Source: Microbacter sp. GSS18 (GTDB taxonomy: Bacteria; Actinomycetota; Actinomycetes; Actinomycetales; Microbacteriaceae). From it: DNA of 64,000 nt. Shown here piece by piece: positions 31,232 to 38,607 of the stretch. The stretch is from contig CP119753.1 of NCBI GenBank assembly GCA_029319145.1, positions 1,116,001-1,180,000 on the forward strand, in the 5' to 3' direction. Within the stretch, counting starts at the first letter, position 1; each line of letters opens with the position of its first letter. The position numbers and the translations under genes were made by a program. A model generated the notes under the pieces. The model searched no databases. It had not been told where the DNA came from and saw only the letters and a list, made by a program, of their open reading frames with translations.

Positions 31232-33229
31232 TCACGCCGGCGGCACGACCGGCAGGTGTCTGCTCCACCACTCCAGCACGGCGTCGAACCGCTGCAGTCG
31301 ATGCCGCGGCTGGCCCGCCCGGGTCAGTTCGTGGTCCTCTCCGGGGAAGACCAGCATCTCGGCGTCCACTCCCCCGCGCTTGAGCGCCGAGTAGTAGCGC
31401 GTGGCCTGCTCGAGCGGGCAGCGGAAGTCGAGTTCGGAGTGGAGCACGAGCGTCGGCGTCCGGACGTTCCCGACGACCGCCATCGGGCTCTGAGCGGCGA
31501 TCGCGGCCGGATCCACGCCGACGTACTCGTCGCCGAAGAACGACCCGATGTCGGCGGTGCCCTGGAAGCTCGCGGGGTCGAGGAAGCCGCGCTCGACGAT
31601 CGCCCCCGCGAAGCGGTGGTCGTGGGCGATGATCCAGGCGGTGAGGTAGCCGCCGTATGAGCCCCCCATCACCCCGACGCGGTCGCCGTCGAGCGCATCG
31701 TCGGCGCCGATCGCCCCCTCGAGGAAGTCGATGACGTCGGCGAAGTCGACCGTCCCCATCGCCTGACGGATCCATCGACCGTGCTCGATGCCGTAGCCCG
31801 CGGAGCCGCGGGGGTTGCAGTACACCACGGCGTAGCCGGCGTCGACGAGCACCTGCGTCTCGTCGAAGAGGTGCACGCCGAATGCGGCGTACGGTCCGCC
31901 GTGGATCTGCAGCACGACGGGGAACGGGCCGTCGCCGGCCGGCTTGGCGACCCAGCCGTGCACCGGATGGCCGTCGCGGCCCGTGATGGTCAGCTCGCCC
32001 GGGACGACGGTCCCGGCGCGGCGCGCGGCGGCGCCGAAGTCGGTGAGCACGCGAGCGGAGCCGGACTCGACGAGCACGAGCTCACCGAAGGATGTCGGGG
32101 AGGCGACGGATGCGACCACGCGCGGTCCGGCCGCGTCCTGCCCCGAGACCTCCACGTCGCCGCCGAGCACCTCGGCGACCGAGCCGTCGCGCGAGGCCCG
32201 CAGCAGACGCACGCGCCCGCGCGAGCGCTCGCGCACCAGGAACCCGTCCTCGGACGCGACGACGTCGCTCTCGCCGAGATCGACCGATGCGCCGTCGACG
32301 ATCAGCCGCGGCCGGCCATCCTCGATCAGGTACAGCGACTCCGCGCCCGCGACGAAGTCCACGCCCGACGGGCCGACGTCGCCCGCGATGACCGCGACGG
32401 CGCCGTCCGGCGCGACCTCCAGCGCCGAGACCGACAGATTCGCGTCGCGGTCGAGCACCGTGCGCCGCGAGGACCCGTCGGCGCTCACCGCGATCACGCG
32501 AGATCGCAGATCGCGCGTGCGGTCCTCGATCTCGTCCACCAGCGTCAGGACCTCCGTGCCGTCGGCGATGAACACCGCGCCGCTGTGCGACGCGTCGCCT
32601 TGGGTGAGCTGCCGCGGCTCGGTCGGCACGACGGGCCGCGCCGGGGCGGTCTGCCCCGCCGGCACGACGGCCGGCGCCGGCTCGTACGCCGGCTCGGCGC
32701 CGGGGTCGGGCGCATCGACCACGAAGACGTGCGCGGGACGGTCGGCGATGTACCCCAGGCCGTTGGCATGCCACCGGATGCCGGTGATGCGCCGTGGCGC
32801 CTCGGCGTCGGGCTCCATGCCCTCGACGTCTCCGTAGCGACCCTCCTCGGGGATGCGCGCGGTGAACGCGATCAGCGTCCCGTCAGGCGACCATGTCGGC
32901 GCGCCGGCGCCGAGCGGGGAATCGGTGGCCTGGACGGGCTCCCCTCCCCCGGCATCGACGGCGAACACCTGCGGACGGCCCTTGGCATCGCCGCGCAGGA
33001 ACGCGATGCGCGTGCCGTCCGGTGAGAGCCGGGGCGCGGAGTCCTTCGTGCCGCGGGTCAGACGCCGCGCGGTGCCTTCGGGCAGCTCGATGCGCCACAG
33101 CTGCCCCACCGCGCTGTTGGCGGCGATGTCGGGTCGCGAGGTCGCGAAGACCGCGAACGAGCCGTCCGCCGCGATGACGGGGCGTCCGACGCCGACGAGG
33201 GACTCGATGTCCGTCGCCTGCATCGTCAC
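31232..33229 (-). CDS. S9-family serine peptidase (acylaminoacyl/prolyl oligopeptidase type)
   Basis: The 665-residue product has an N-terminal seven-bladed propeller (about 1-400, repeated SPDG strands) and a C-terminal alpha/beta-hydrolase domain. The catalytic triad is S524 in GGSYGGY, D601 in HSELDF and H633 in GEDHEL. Such enzymes cleave short peptides in the cytoplasm, and no signal peptide is visible. The GTG at 33229 overlaps the stop of the upstream SDR gene, and ATG 33223 is an alternative start. The two genes are probably cotranscribed. Confidence 0.93.
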   Translation of the reverse strand: MTMQATDIESLVGVGRPVIAADGSFAVFATSRPDIAANSAVGQLWRIELPEGTARRLTRGTKDSAPRLSPDGTRIAFLRGDAKGRPQVFAVDAGGGEPVQATDSPLGAGAPTWSPDGTLIAFTARIPEEGRYGDVEGMEPDAEAPRRITGIRWHANGLGYIADRPAHVFVVDAPDPGAEPAYEPAPAVVPAGQTAPARPVVPTEPRQLTQGDASHSGAVFIADGTEVLTLVDEIEDRTRDLRSRVIAVSADGSSRRTVLDRDANLSVSALEVAPDGAVAVIAGDVGPSGVDFVAGAESLYLIEDGRPRLIVDGASVDLGESDVVASEDGFLVRERSRGRVRLLRASRDGSVAEVLGGDVEVSGQDAAGPRVVASVASPTSFGELVLVESGSARVLTDFGAAARRAGTVVPGELTITGRDGHPVHGWVAKPAGDGPFPVVLQIHGGPYAAFGVHLFDETQVLVDAGYAVVYCNPRGSAGYGIEHGRWIRQAMGTVDFADVIDFLEGAIGADDALDGDRVGVMGGSYGGYLTAWIIAHDHRFAGAIVERGFLDPASFQGTADIGSFFGDEYVGVDPAAIAAQSPMAVVGNVRTPTLVLHSELDFRCPLEQATRYYSALKRGGVDAEMLVFPGEDHELTRAGQPRHRLQRFDAVLEWWSRHLPVVPPA

Positions 33230-33990
33230 TCGCCGGAGAAGGAGGCGGTGTCGCCGACCAGACGCGTGTTGTCGTCGGGAATCGGGTCGACCGCGGCCTG
33301 CGCGACCTCGGCGGCGAACTCCGAGACGTTGTAGAGCTTGCCGGCGGACTCCCGACGCGACGCGATCGCGCCGGGGTTCGCCCGCTCGAGCAGGGTCGCG
33401 GTGATCGTGCCCTCGATCATGTCTCCGGAGACGACGACGAACTCGACGCCCTTCTCGGTCAGCGCCGGGATCCGCTCGCGCAGCGCGTCCTCGCCCGCGC
33501 GCTTGGACAGCGCCACGGGCTCGTACTCGGGCATCGTCGGGGTGGTGCGGATGAAGTGAGCCTGGTGGCTGGTGACGAACACGACACGCGATCCGGCGCC
33601 CATGAGCGGCAGCGCGGTCTCCAGCACGCTCACCTGCGCGTCGCGGTTGAGGGCGAGGGCGTAGTCCTCGGCCATCCCGGACTCCATGCCGCCCGAGGCG
33701 TTGAGGACGAGGATGTCGAGGGTGCCGAACGTCTCGCGCACGGCGTCGAACATCGCCTGGACCGACGCGGGGTCGGTGAGGTCGGCGCCGACGACGAGCG
33801 CCTCGACGCCGAGGCCGCGCAGCTCGGTCGCGAGCTTCTCGGCGCGCGGCGCCTTGTTGCGGTAGTTGATGACGACGTTCGCCCCCGCCTGGGCGAGGTA
33901 GCGAGCGGTGTCGGCGCCGATGCCGCGCGACGATCCGGTCACGAGTGCGGTGCGGCCGGCGAGGGACGCCGGGGCGAGAGGCTGGGTCAT
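33226..33990 (-). CDS. SDR-family oxidoreductase with altered active site
   Basis: The 254-residue Rossmann-fold protein has the cofactor motif TGSSRGIG, an NAG-like NASGG motif and a serine (S141) where the catalytic Ser is expected. The conserved YxxxK is not present. At the position four residues before K163 there is V159 (PVALSK), and the nearest tyrosine is Y156. It may bind NAD(P) without normal reductase activity or may use another residue. AGGAG precedes ATG 33990. It is followed directly by the S9 peptidase gene. Confidence 0.88.
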   Translation of the reverse strand: MTQPLAPASLAGRTALVTGSSRGIGADTARYLAQAGANVVINYRNKAPRAEKLATELRGLGVEALVVGADLTDPASVQAMFDAVRETFGTLDILVLNASGGMESGMAEDYALALNRDAQVSVLETALPLMGAGSRVVFVTSHQAHFIRTTPTMPEYEPVALSKRAGEDALRERIPALTEKGVEFVVVSGDMIEGTITATLLERANPGAIASRRESAGKLYNVSEFAAEVAQAAVDPIPDDNTRLVGDTASFSGE

Positions 33991-34111
33991 GAGGTGCTCC
34001 TGGGTGGGTGCGTCGCCCGCGCGTGCACGGCGGGCCGAAACGACACTATCAACCGGCCCTCCGGGTGCTGCGGTTGGTAGTGTCATCGCAAGGGCCTCGG
34101 AAAGGACCGCG

Positions 34112-34615
34112 ATGCTTCCGGATCTGACGCAGTGGATGTGGATCCTCTGGCTCGCCCTGGCGTTCCTCTTCGTCATCATCGAACTGGTCACCCTCGAATT
34201 CACCTTCCTCATGCTGGCCGTCGGCAGCCTCGTCGGGGGGCTCGGCGTCAACCTGCTCGGCGGTCCGTGGTGGCTCCAGGTCGGGATGGCGGCGGCGATC
34301 TCGGGGCTGCTGCTCTTCACGATCCGGCCCCTGCTGCTGCGCGCGCTGCGCCGCAGCTCGAAGCCGGTCGCCACCAACGTCGACGCGATCTTCGGCATGG
34401 GCGCGCGCGTGATCGCACCCTTCTCGGACGGCGCAGGGTCGGTCAAGCTCGACAACGGCGAGACCTGGACCGCCAGGCTGGCGCACGGGACTCCGGATGC
34501 CGCCCTCGGCGTCGGCGACCGTGCCGTCGTCGTGGCCGTCCACGGAGCGACCGTGGAGGTCTCACCGGCGGGTGCCCGGCCCGCCGCCTACGAAAGGACG
34601 GACGACGATGGTTGA
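34112..34615 (+). CDS. NfeD-family membrane protein
   Basis: The 167-residue product has three hydrophobic segments in the first 85 residues and a C-terminal OB-fold domain (about 100-160, with GARVIAPFSDGAGSVKLDNGETW). This is the short NfeD type that pairs with stomatin-like proteins. GGAAAGGA precedes the ATG. It overlaps the SPFH gene by eight bases, so the pair is translationally coupled and probably forms a membrane microdomain complex. Confidence 0.9.
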   Translation: MLPDLTQWMWILWLALAFLFVIIELVTLEFTFLMLAVGSLVGGLGVNLLGGPWWLQVGMAAAISGLLLFTIRPLLLRALRRSSKPVATNVDAIFGMGARVIAPFSDGAGSVKLDNGETWTARLAHGTPDAALGVGDRAVVVAVHGATVEVSPAGARPAAYERTDDDG

Positions 34616-35672
34616 CATCGGGGGCTTCATCGGCCAGATCTTCATCATCATCCTGCTGATCGTCATCGCGATCTTCGTCGTGGTGGTGATCTTCCGCTCG
34701 ATCCGCATCATCCCGCAGGCCTATGCCGGAGTCGTCGAGCGGCTCGGGCGGTACCAGCGCACGCTGCGACCGGGGCTGAATCTCCTGGTGCCGTTCATCG
34801 ACCGGCTCCGCCCCCTCGTCGACATGCGCGAGCAGGTCGTGTCCTTCCCCCCGCAGCCGGTCATCACCGAGGACAACCTGGTGGTGTCGATCGACACCGT
34901 CGTGTACTTCCAGGTGACCGACGCGCGCGCCGCGACGTACGAGATCGCCAACTACCTCAGCGCCGTCGAGCAGCTGACCACGACGACGCTGCGCAACGTC
35001 GTCGGCGGGCTCAACCTGGAAGAGGCCCTCACCAGCCGCGACAACATCAACGGCCAGCTCCGTCTCGTCCTCGACGAGGCGACCGGCAAGTGGGGTCTGC
35101 GCGTCTCGCGCGTCGAGCTGAAGGCGATCGATCCGCCGCTGTCGATCCAGGACTCGATGGAGAAGCAGATGCGCGCGGAGCGCGATCGTCGCGCCGCGAT
35201 CCTCACCGCCGAAGGATCCAAGCAGTCCCAGATCCTCGAGGCGGAAGGACGCCGGCAGGCCGAGATCCTGCGTGCCGAGGGTGACAAGCAGGCCGCCGTG
35301 CTGCGCGCCGCCGGCGAGTCCGAGGCGATCCAGATGGTCTTCAACGCCATCCACGCCGGCGACCCCGACGACAAGCTGCTGGCCTACCAGTACCTGCAGA
35401 CGCTCCCCAAGATCGCCGACAGCGCCTCGAGCAAGATGTGGATCATCCCGAGCGAGTTCACCGAGGCGCTCAAGGGCATCGGCGAGGCGTTCGCCGGACA
35501 GGCGAAGCCGACGGCCCCGCGACCGGAGCGCGCAAGCGCACCGGTCTCCTCCGCCGGTGCCGAGGAGGCGGTGGCGGCGGCGATGCAGGCGGCCTCGGCC
35601 GCCGACGACATCGCCACGGAGGCCCGCAAGGCGACCCCCGGGGCCGCGGCACCGCCCGATGCGCGAGGCTGA
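34608..35672 (+). CDS. SPFH/band 7 (stomatin-like) protein
   Basis: The 354-residue protein has an N-terminal membrane anchor (about residues 8-30), an SPFH domain (VVERLGRYQRTLRPGLN), and a long coiled-coil region rich in A, E, K and Q (QILEAEGRRQAEILRAEG). The C-terminal tail is alanine-rich. Stomatin-like proteins assemble ring or cage scaffolds at the membrane. Its partner NfeD is encoded immediately upstream with overlapping codons. The glycerophosphodiesterase start overlaps its last codons. Confidence 0.92.
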   Translation: MVDIGGFIGQIFIIILLIVIAIFVVVVIFRSIRIIPQAYAGVVERLGRYQRTLRPGLNLLVPFIDRLRPLVDMREQVVSFPPQPVITEDNLVVSIDTVVYFQVTDARAATYEIANYLSAVEQLTTTTLRNVVGGLNLEEALTSRDNINGQLRLVLDEATGKWGLRVSRVELKAIDPPLSIQDSMEKQMRAERDRRAAILTAEGSKQSQILEAEGRRQAEILRAEGDKQAAVLRAAGESEAIQMVFNAIHAGDPDDKLLAYQYLQTLPKIADSASSKMWIIPSEFTEALKGIGEAFAGQAKPTAPRPERASAPVSSAGAEEAVAAAMQAASAADDIATEARKATPGAAAPPDARG

Positions 35673-36486
35673 CGGGCGCGGCACGGCACCGCACCCGTAC
35701 TTCGCCGGAGACCGCCCCCGCGTGCTCGCCCATCGAGGCCTCGTGACGGACGAGGACGCCGCGGGCGGCGTGGCCGAGAACTCCTTCCTCGCCGTCGCCG
35801 CCGCACACGCCGCCGGCGTGCAGTACATCGAATCGGACTGCCACGTCACCTTCGACGGCGAGGTCGTGCTCTTCCACGACGACGACCTCGCCCGCGTCGC
35901 CGACGATCCGCGTCGCGTCGCGGACGTCACGGCGCGCGAGCTCGCCGACCTCATGGCAGACCGCGGCGGTCTGATCACGCTCACGCAGGCCTTGGAGTCC
36001 TTTCCGGAATCGCGCTTCAACCTCGACGTGAAGGCACCGGCCGCCGCGGAGAGCGTCGGCCGCATCGTCGCTCGACACGCCGAGCGCGTGCTGCTGACGA
36101 GCTTCTCCGACACGCGACGACGCGCCGCCCTCGCCGCGGCCGCGGACGCCGGCGTGCGCGGGGGCGTCCTTCCGGCGACGTCGCCGGGGTCTGCCACGAT
36201 CGCCCGCCTGCTCGCGGCCGTGTCCCTGCGATCGCGCGCGCTCGCGACGCGTGTGCTGCGCGGCGTCGACGCCCTTCAGATCCCCGAGCGGCAGGGACGC
36301 ATCCGCGTGGTGAGCCCGCGTCTGATCGACATGGCGCACGCGTCCGGCGTCGAGGTCCACGTGTGGACCGTCAACGCCGCAGAGGACATGGAGCGGCTGC
36401 TCGCCGCCGGCGTCGACGGCATCGTGACCGACCGCGCCGACGTCGCGCTCGAGGTCGTCGCGCGTCCCGATTCCGCGCCGCGCTAG
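35659..36486 (+). CDS. Glycerophosphodiester phosphodiesterase
   Basis: The 275-residue GDPD protein has the HRG catalytic motif (VLAHRGL), the metal-binding pair E-x-D (YIESDCHVT) and a later FHDDDL motif with the second catalytic histidine. These enzymes release glycerol 3-phosphate and an alcohol from deacylated phospholipids. It lacks a signal peptide and is thus the cytoplasmic type. ATG 35659 overlaps the end of the SPFH gene by 14 bases, which makes it the third gene of an NfeD-SPFH-GDPD unit linked to membrane lipids. Confidence 0.9.
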   Translation: MREADGRGTAPHPYFAGDRPRVLAHRGLVTDEDAAGGVAENSFLAVAAAHAAGVQYIESDCHVTFDGEVVLFHDDDLARVADDPRRVADVTARELADLMADRGGLITLTQALESFPESRFNLDVKAPAAAESVGRIVARHAERVLLTSFSDTRRRAALAAAADAGVRGGVLPATSPGSATIARLLAAVSLRSRALATRVLRGVDALQIPERQGRIRVVSPRLIDMAHASGVEVHVWTVNAAEDMERLLAAGVDGIVTDRADVALEVVARPDSAPR

Positions 36487-36544
36487 CCCGGGTGCGTGAA
36501 CCGCTGGGGATCGGCTGTGAAACCGTCGGCGAACGGCGTCGTTC

Positions 36545-36586
36545 GGATGATCCGCACAGGTCGCTCCGTTATACCTGTACAGCGAC
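36545..36586 (+). promoter_or_regulatory. Possible rbpA promoter and leader hairpin
   Basis: GGATG at 36545-36549 is spaced 18 bases from GTT at 36568-36570, which resembles a SigR/SigH-type ECF promoter (GGAAT, 18 bases, GTT). A housekeeping-like TATACC overlaps at 36570-36575. GTCGCT (36560-36565) and AGCGAC (36581-36586) form an inverted repeat. This assignment is tentative. Confidence 0.35.
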
Positions 36587-36600
36587 GAGAGGACCACACA

Positions 36601-36981
36601 ATGGCAGACCGCAGTCTGCGCGGCATCCGACTCGGCGCCTCGAGCCTACAGAGCGAAGAGGGCGTCGTTTTCCATGAGCGCGCACAGCACATCTACTCGT
36701 GCTCGTCCTGCGGACGAGACACGACCCTGACCTTCGCGGCAGACGCAGAGGTCCCTGAGGCCTGGGAGTGCCGCACGTGCGGCGCCGAGGCGCTGCTTCG
36801 CATCGGCGACAGCACCGCCACGGTCGACCACTCGGGCGACAAGACTCCCCGCAGTCACTGGGACATGCTGCTCGAGCGCCGCACGATCCCCGAGCTCGAA
36901 GAGCTTCTCGAGGAGCGGCTCGCGCTGCTGCGCGAGCGTCGCGGCGGCAAGGCGGCCGAAGCCGACAAGATCAGCGCCTGA
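36601..36981 (+). CDS. rbpA: RNA polymerase-binding protein RbpA
   Basis: RbpA binds the sigma factor and core RNA polymerase and stabilises open complexes. It is restricted to actinobacteria. The 126-residue protein starts MADRSLRGIRLGASS and has the central fold with two cysteine pairs, C34/C37 and C57/C60, as in the zinc-containing Streptomyces form. The C-terminal sigma-interaction helix is HWDMLLERRTIPELEELL. GAGAGGA precedes the ATG. It converges with lnt, with a gap of three bases. Confidence 0.96.
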   Translation: MADRSLRGIRLGASSLQSEEGVVFHERAQHIYSCSSCGRDTTLTFAADAEVPEAWECRTCGAEALLRIGDSTATVDHSGDKTPRSHWDMLLERRTIPELEELLEERLALLRERRGGKAAEADKISA

Positions 36982-36984
36982 GGC

Positions 36985-38565
36985 TCAGCCCTCCTGCGCA
37001 GCGCCGGTCCCCTCGGGGGCCGGCGTCTTCTTGTTCCAGCGGCGGAATCGCAGCACGAATCCGAGCGCGGCCAGCCAGATCACGCTGCCCCACCCGAGGA
37101 CGGCCTGCACGCCCGGGCCGATCAGCACAGCGGGGGTCAGCCCCGTCCGCAGCGGGACGTCGGTCAGCATGTGCCCCGCCTCGCCCGCGCCCAGCGACTC
37201 CAGCGTCGACCCGTCGGGGGCGATGACCTGGCTGGTGCCGACCGTCGAGATGTTCACGACCGACCGCCCCGTCTCGATCGCGCGCATGCGGGCGAAGGCG
37301 AGCTGCTGCAGGTTCTCGTCGGTGTCGCGGAAGTCGGCGTTGTTCGTCTGGAACATGTACACCTGGGCACCGTCTGCGGCGCCCTCCCAGATGACGTCGT
37401 CGTAGATGACGTCGAAGCAGATCGCCAGGCCCACGCCCACGCCGTCCACGTCGAAGAACGGCGGATTCGTCCCCGGCGTGTACTCGCGCTGGATGAGTCC
37501 GATGAGGTCGGGCACGATCATCTCGTAGAACCAGCGATCGGGGACGTACTCCCCCATCGGCACAGGATTGCGCTTGTCGTGGATCTGCACCGCACCCTCG
37601 CCCGCGATCCAGTGGATCGAGGTGTTGAACGTGTCGTCGCCGCGTGTCGTGGCGGCGTTGACGACCAGCGGCGCGTCCAGCCGCTCGGAGACGGCGTCCA
37701 GGACCGACGCGGTGGCGTCATTCGACAGCGGGTCGGAATCGATGCCGCCTTCGGGCCACAGCAGCACGTCGACGTCCTCGCCGATGAGCGGCACCGTCGC
37801 CTCGAGCTGGGCGTCGAGCACCGCGTTGCGCGCGCGCTCGTCGAAGTAGCCGCTCGGGCCGTTGCCCTGGACCGCGCCGACCCGCAGCGTGCCGGCGGGG
37901 CTCGTGGGGAACGCCGGCACCGCCAGCAGCAGCACGGCGAGACCGGCGGCCGGCACCGCCGTCCGCACATCTCGCAGCCGCCCGACGCGCAGCCACTCGA
38001 TGACCGCCGCGGCGAAGAAGACCATCAGGAAGGTCAGGCCCGATACGCCGAGCCACGACGCGATGTGGGCGAGCGGGCTCTCGGACTGGCTCATGCCGAT
38101 CCGTCCCCACGGGAAGCCGGTGTAGGGCCACGAGCCCATGAACTGCTCACGCGCCGTCCACAGCCCCGCCACGAGCGCCGGCAGCAGGAGGAGACGCGTC
38201 CACAGCGACGTGGAGAACTGCGGCATCCACCGGTACGCCAGCGTGAGGAGGATGGATCCCACGGCCAGGAAGACCGTCTCGATGCCGGCCAGGGCGAACC
38301 ACGGGATCAGCCCGAGGTAACGGGTGATCCACACGATGTGCGTGAAGTAGAACGTGGCGCCGAAGACGAAGCCGACAAGGACCGATCCCCACAGACTGCG
38401 ACCGATCAGCCCCACGAGCGACAGTCCCACGCCCACGACCGCGAGCGGCCACCATCCGACGTCGGGGAACGACAGATCCAGCAGAAGGCCGCCGACGACC
38501 GCGGCCATGACGGCGAACCACAGGGGCAGGACCGGGCGCGGGCGCCGACTCGGCGAGGGGGGCAT
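36985..38565 (-). CDS. lnt: Apolipoprotein N-acyltransferase
   Basis: Lnt adds the third acyl chain to the N-terminal cysteine of lipoproteins. The 526-residue product has about seven membrane segments in the first 215 residues, a carbon-nitrogen hydrolase domain (about 225-475) and a last membrane segment. The catalytic triad is E272 (WPEGG), K331 (HDKRNP) and C383 (AICFDV), matching E267/K335/C387 of the E. coli enzyme. The gene has a TAGGCT box seven bases before ATG 38565. It indicates that triacylated lipoproteins are made in this Gram-positive cell. Confidence 0.93.
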   Translation of the reverse strand: MPPSPSRRPRPVLPLWFAVMAAVVGGLLLDLSFPDVGWWPLAVVGVGLSLVGLIGRSLWGSVLVGFVFGATFYFTHIVWITRYLGLIPWFALAGIETVFLAVGSILLTLAYRWMPQFSTSLWTRLLLLPALVAGLWTAREQFMGSWPYTGFPWGRIGMSQSESPLAHIASWLGVSGLTFLMVFFAAAVIEWLRVGRLRDVRTAVPAAGLAVLLLAVPAFPTSPAGTLRVGAVQGNGPSGYFDERARNAVLDAQLEATVPLIGEDVDVLLWPEGGIDSDPLSNDATASVLDAVSERLDAPLVVNAATTRGDDTFNTSIHWIAGEGAVQIHDKRNPVPMGEYVPDRWFYEMIVPDLIGLIQREYTPGTNPPFFDVDGVGVGLAICFDVIYDDVIWEGAADGAQVYMFQTNNADFRDTDENLQQLAFARMRAIETGRSVVNISTVGTSQVIAPDGSTLESLGAGEAGHMLTDVPLRTGLTPAVLIGPGVQAVLGWGSVIWLAALGFVLRFRRWNKKTPAPEGTGAAQEG

Positions 38566-38572
38566 GCCTTCG

Positions 38573-38578
38573 AGCCTA
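38573..38578 (-). promoter_or_regulatory. -10 box of lnt
   Basis: TAGGCT on the minus strand ends seven bases before ATG 38565, which is compatible with a leaderless message. Confidence 0.5.
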
Positions 38579-38607
38579 CGTGCCCGTGAAGGGCCCGCAG
38601 GTCGCCG

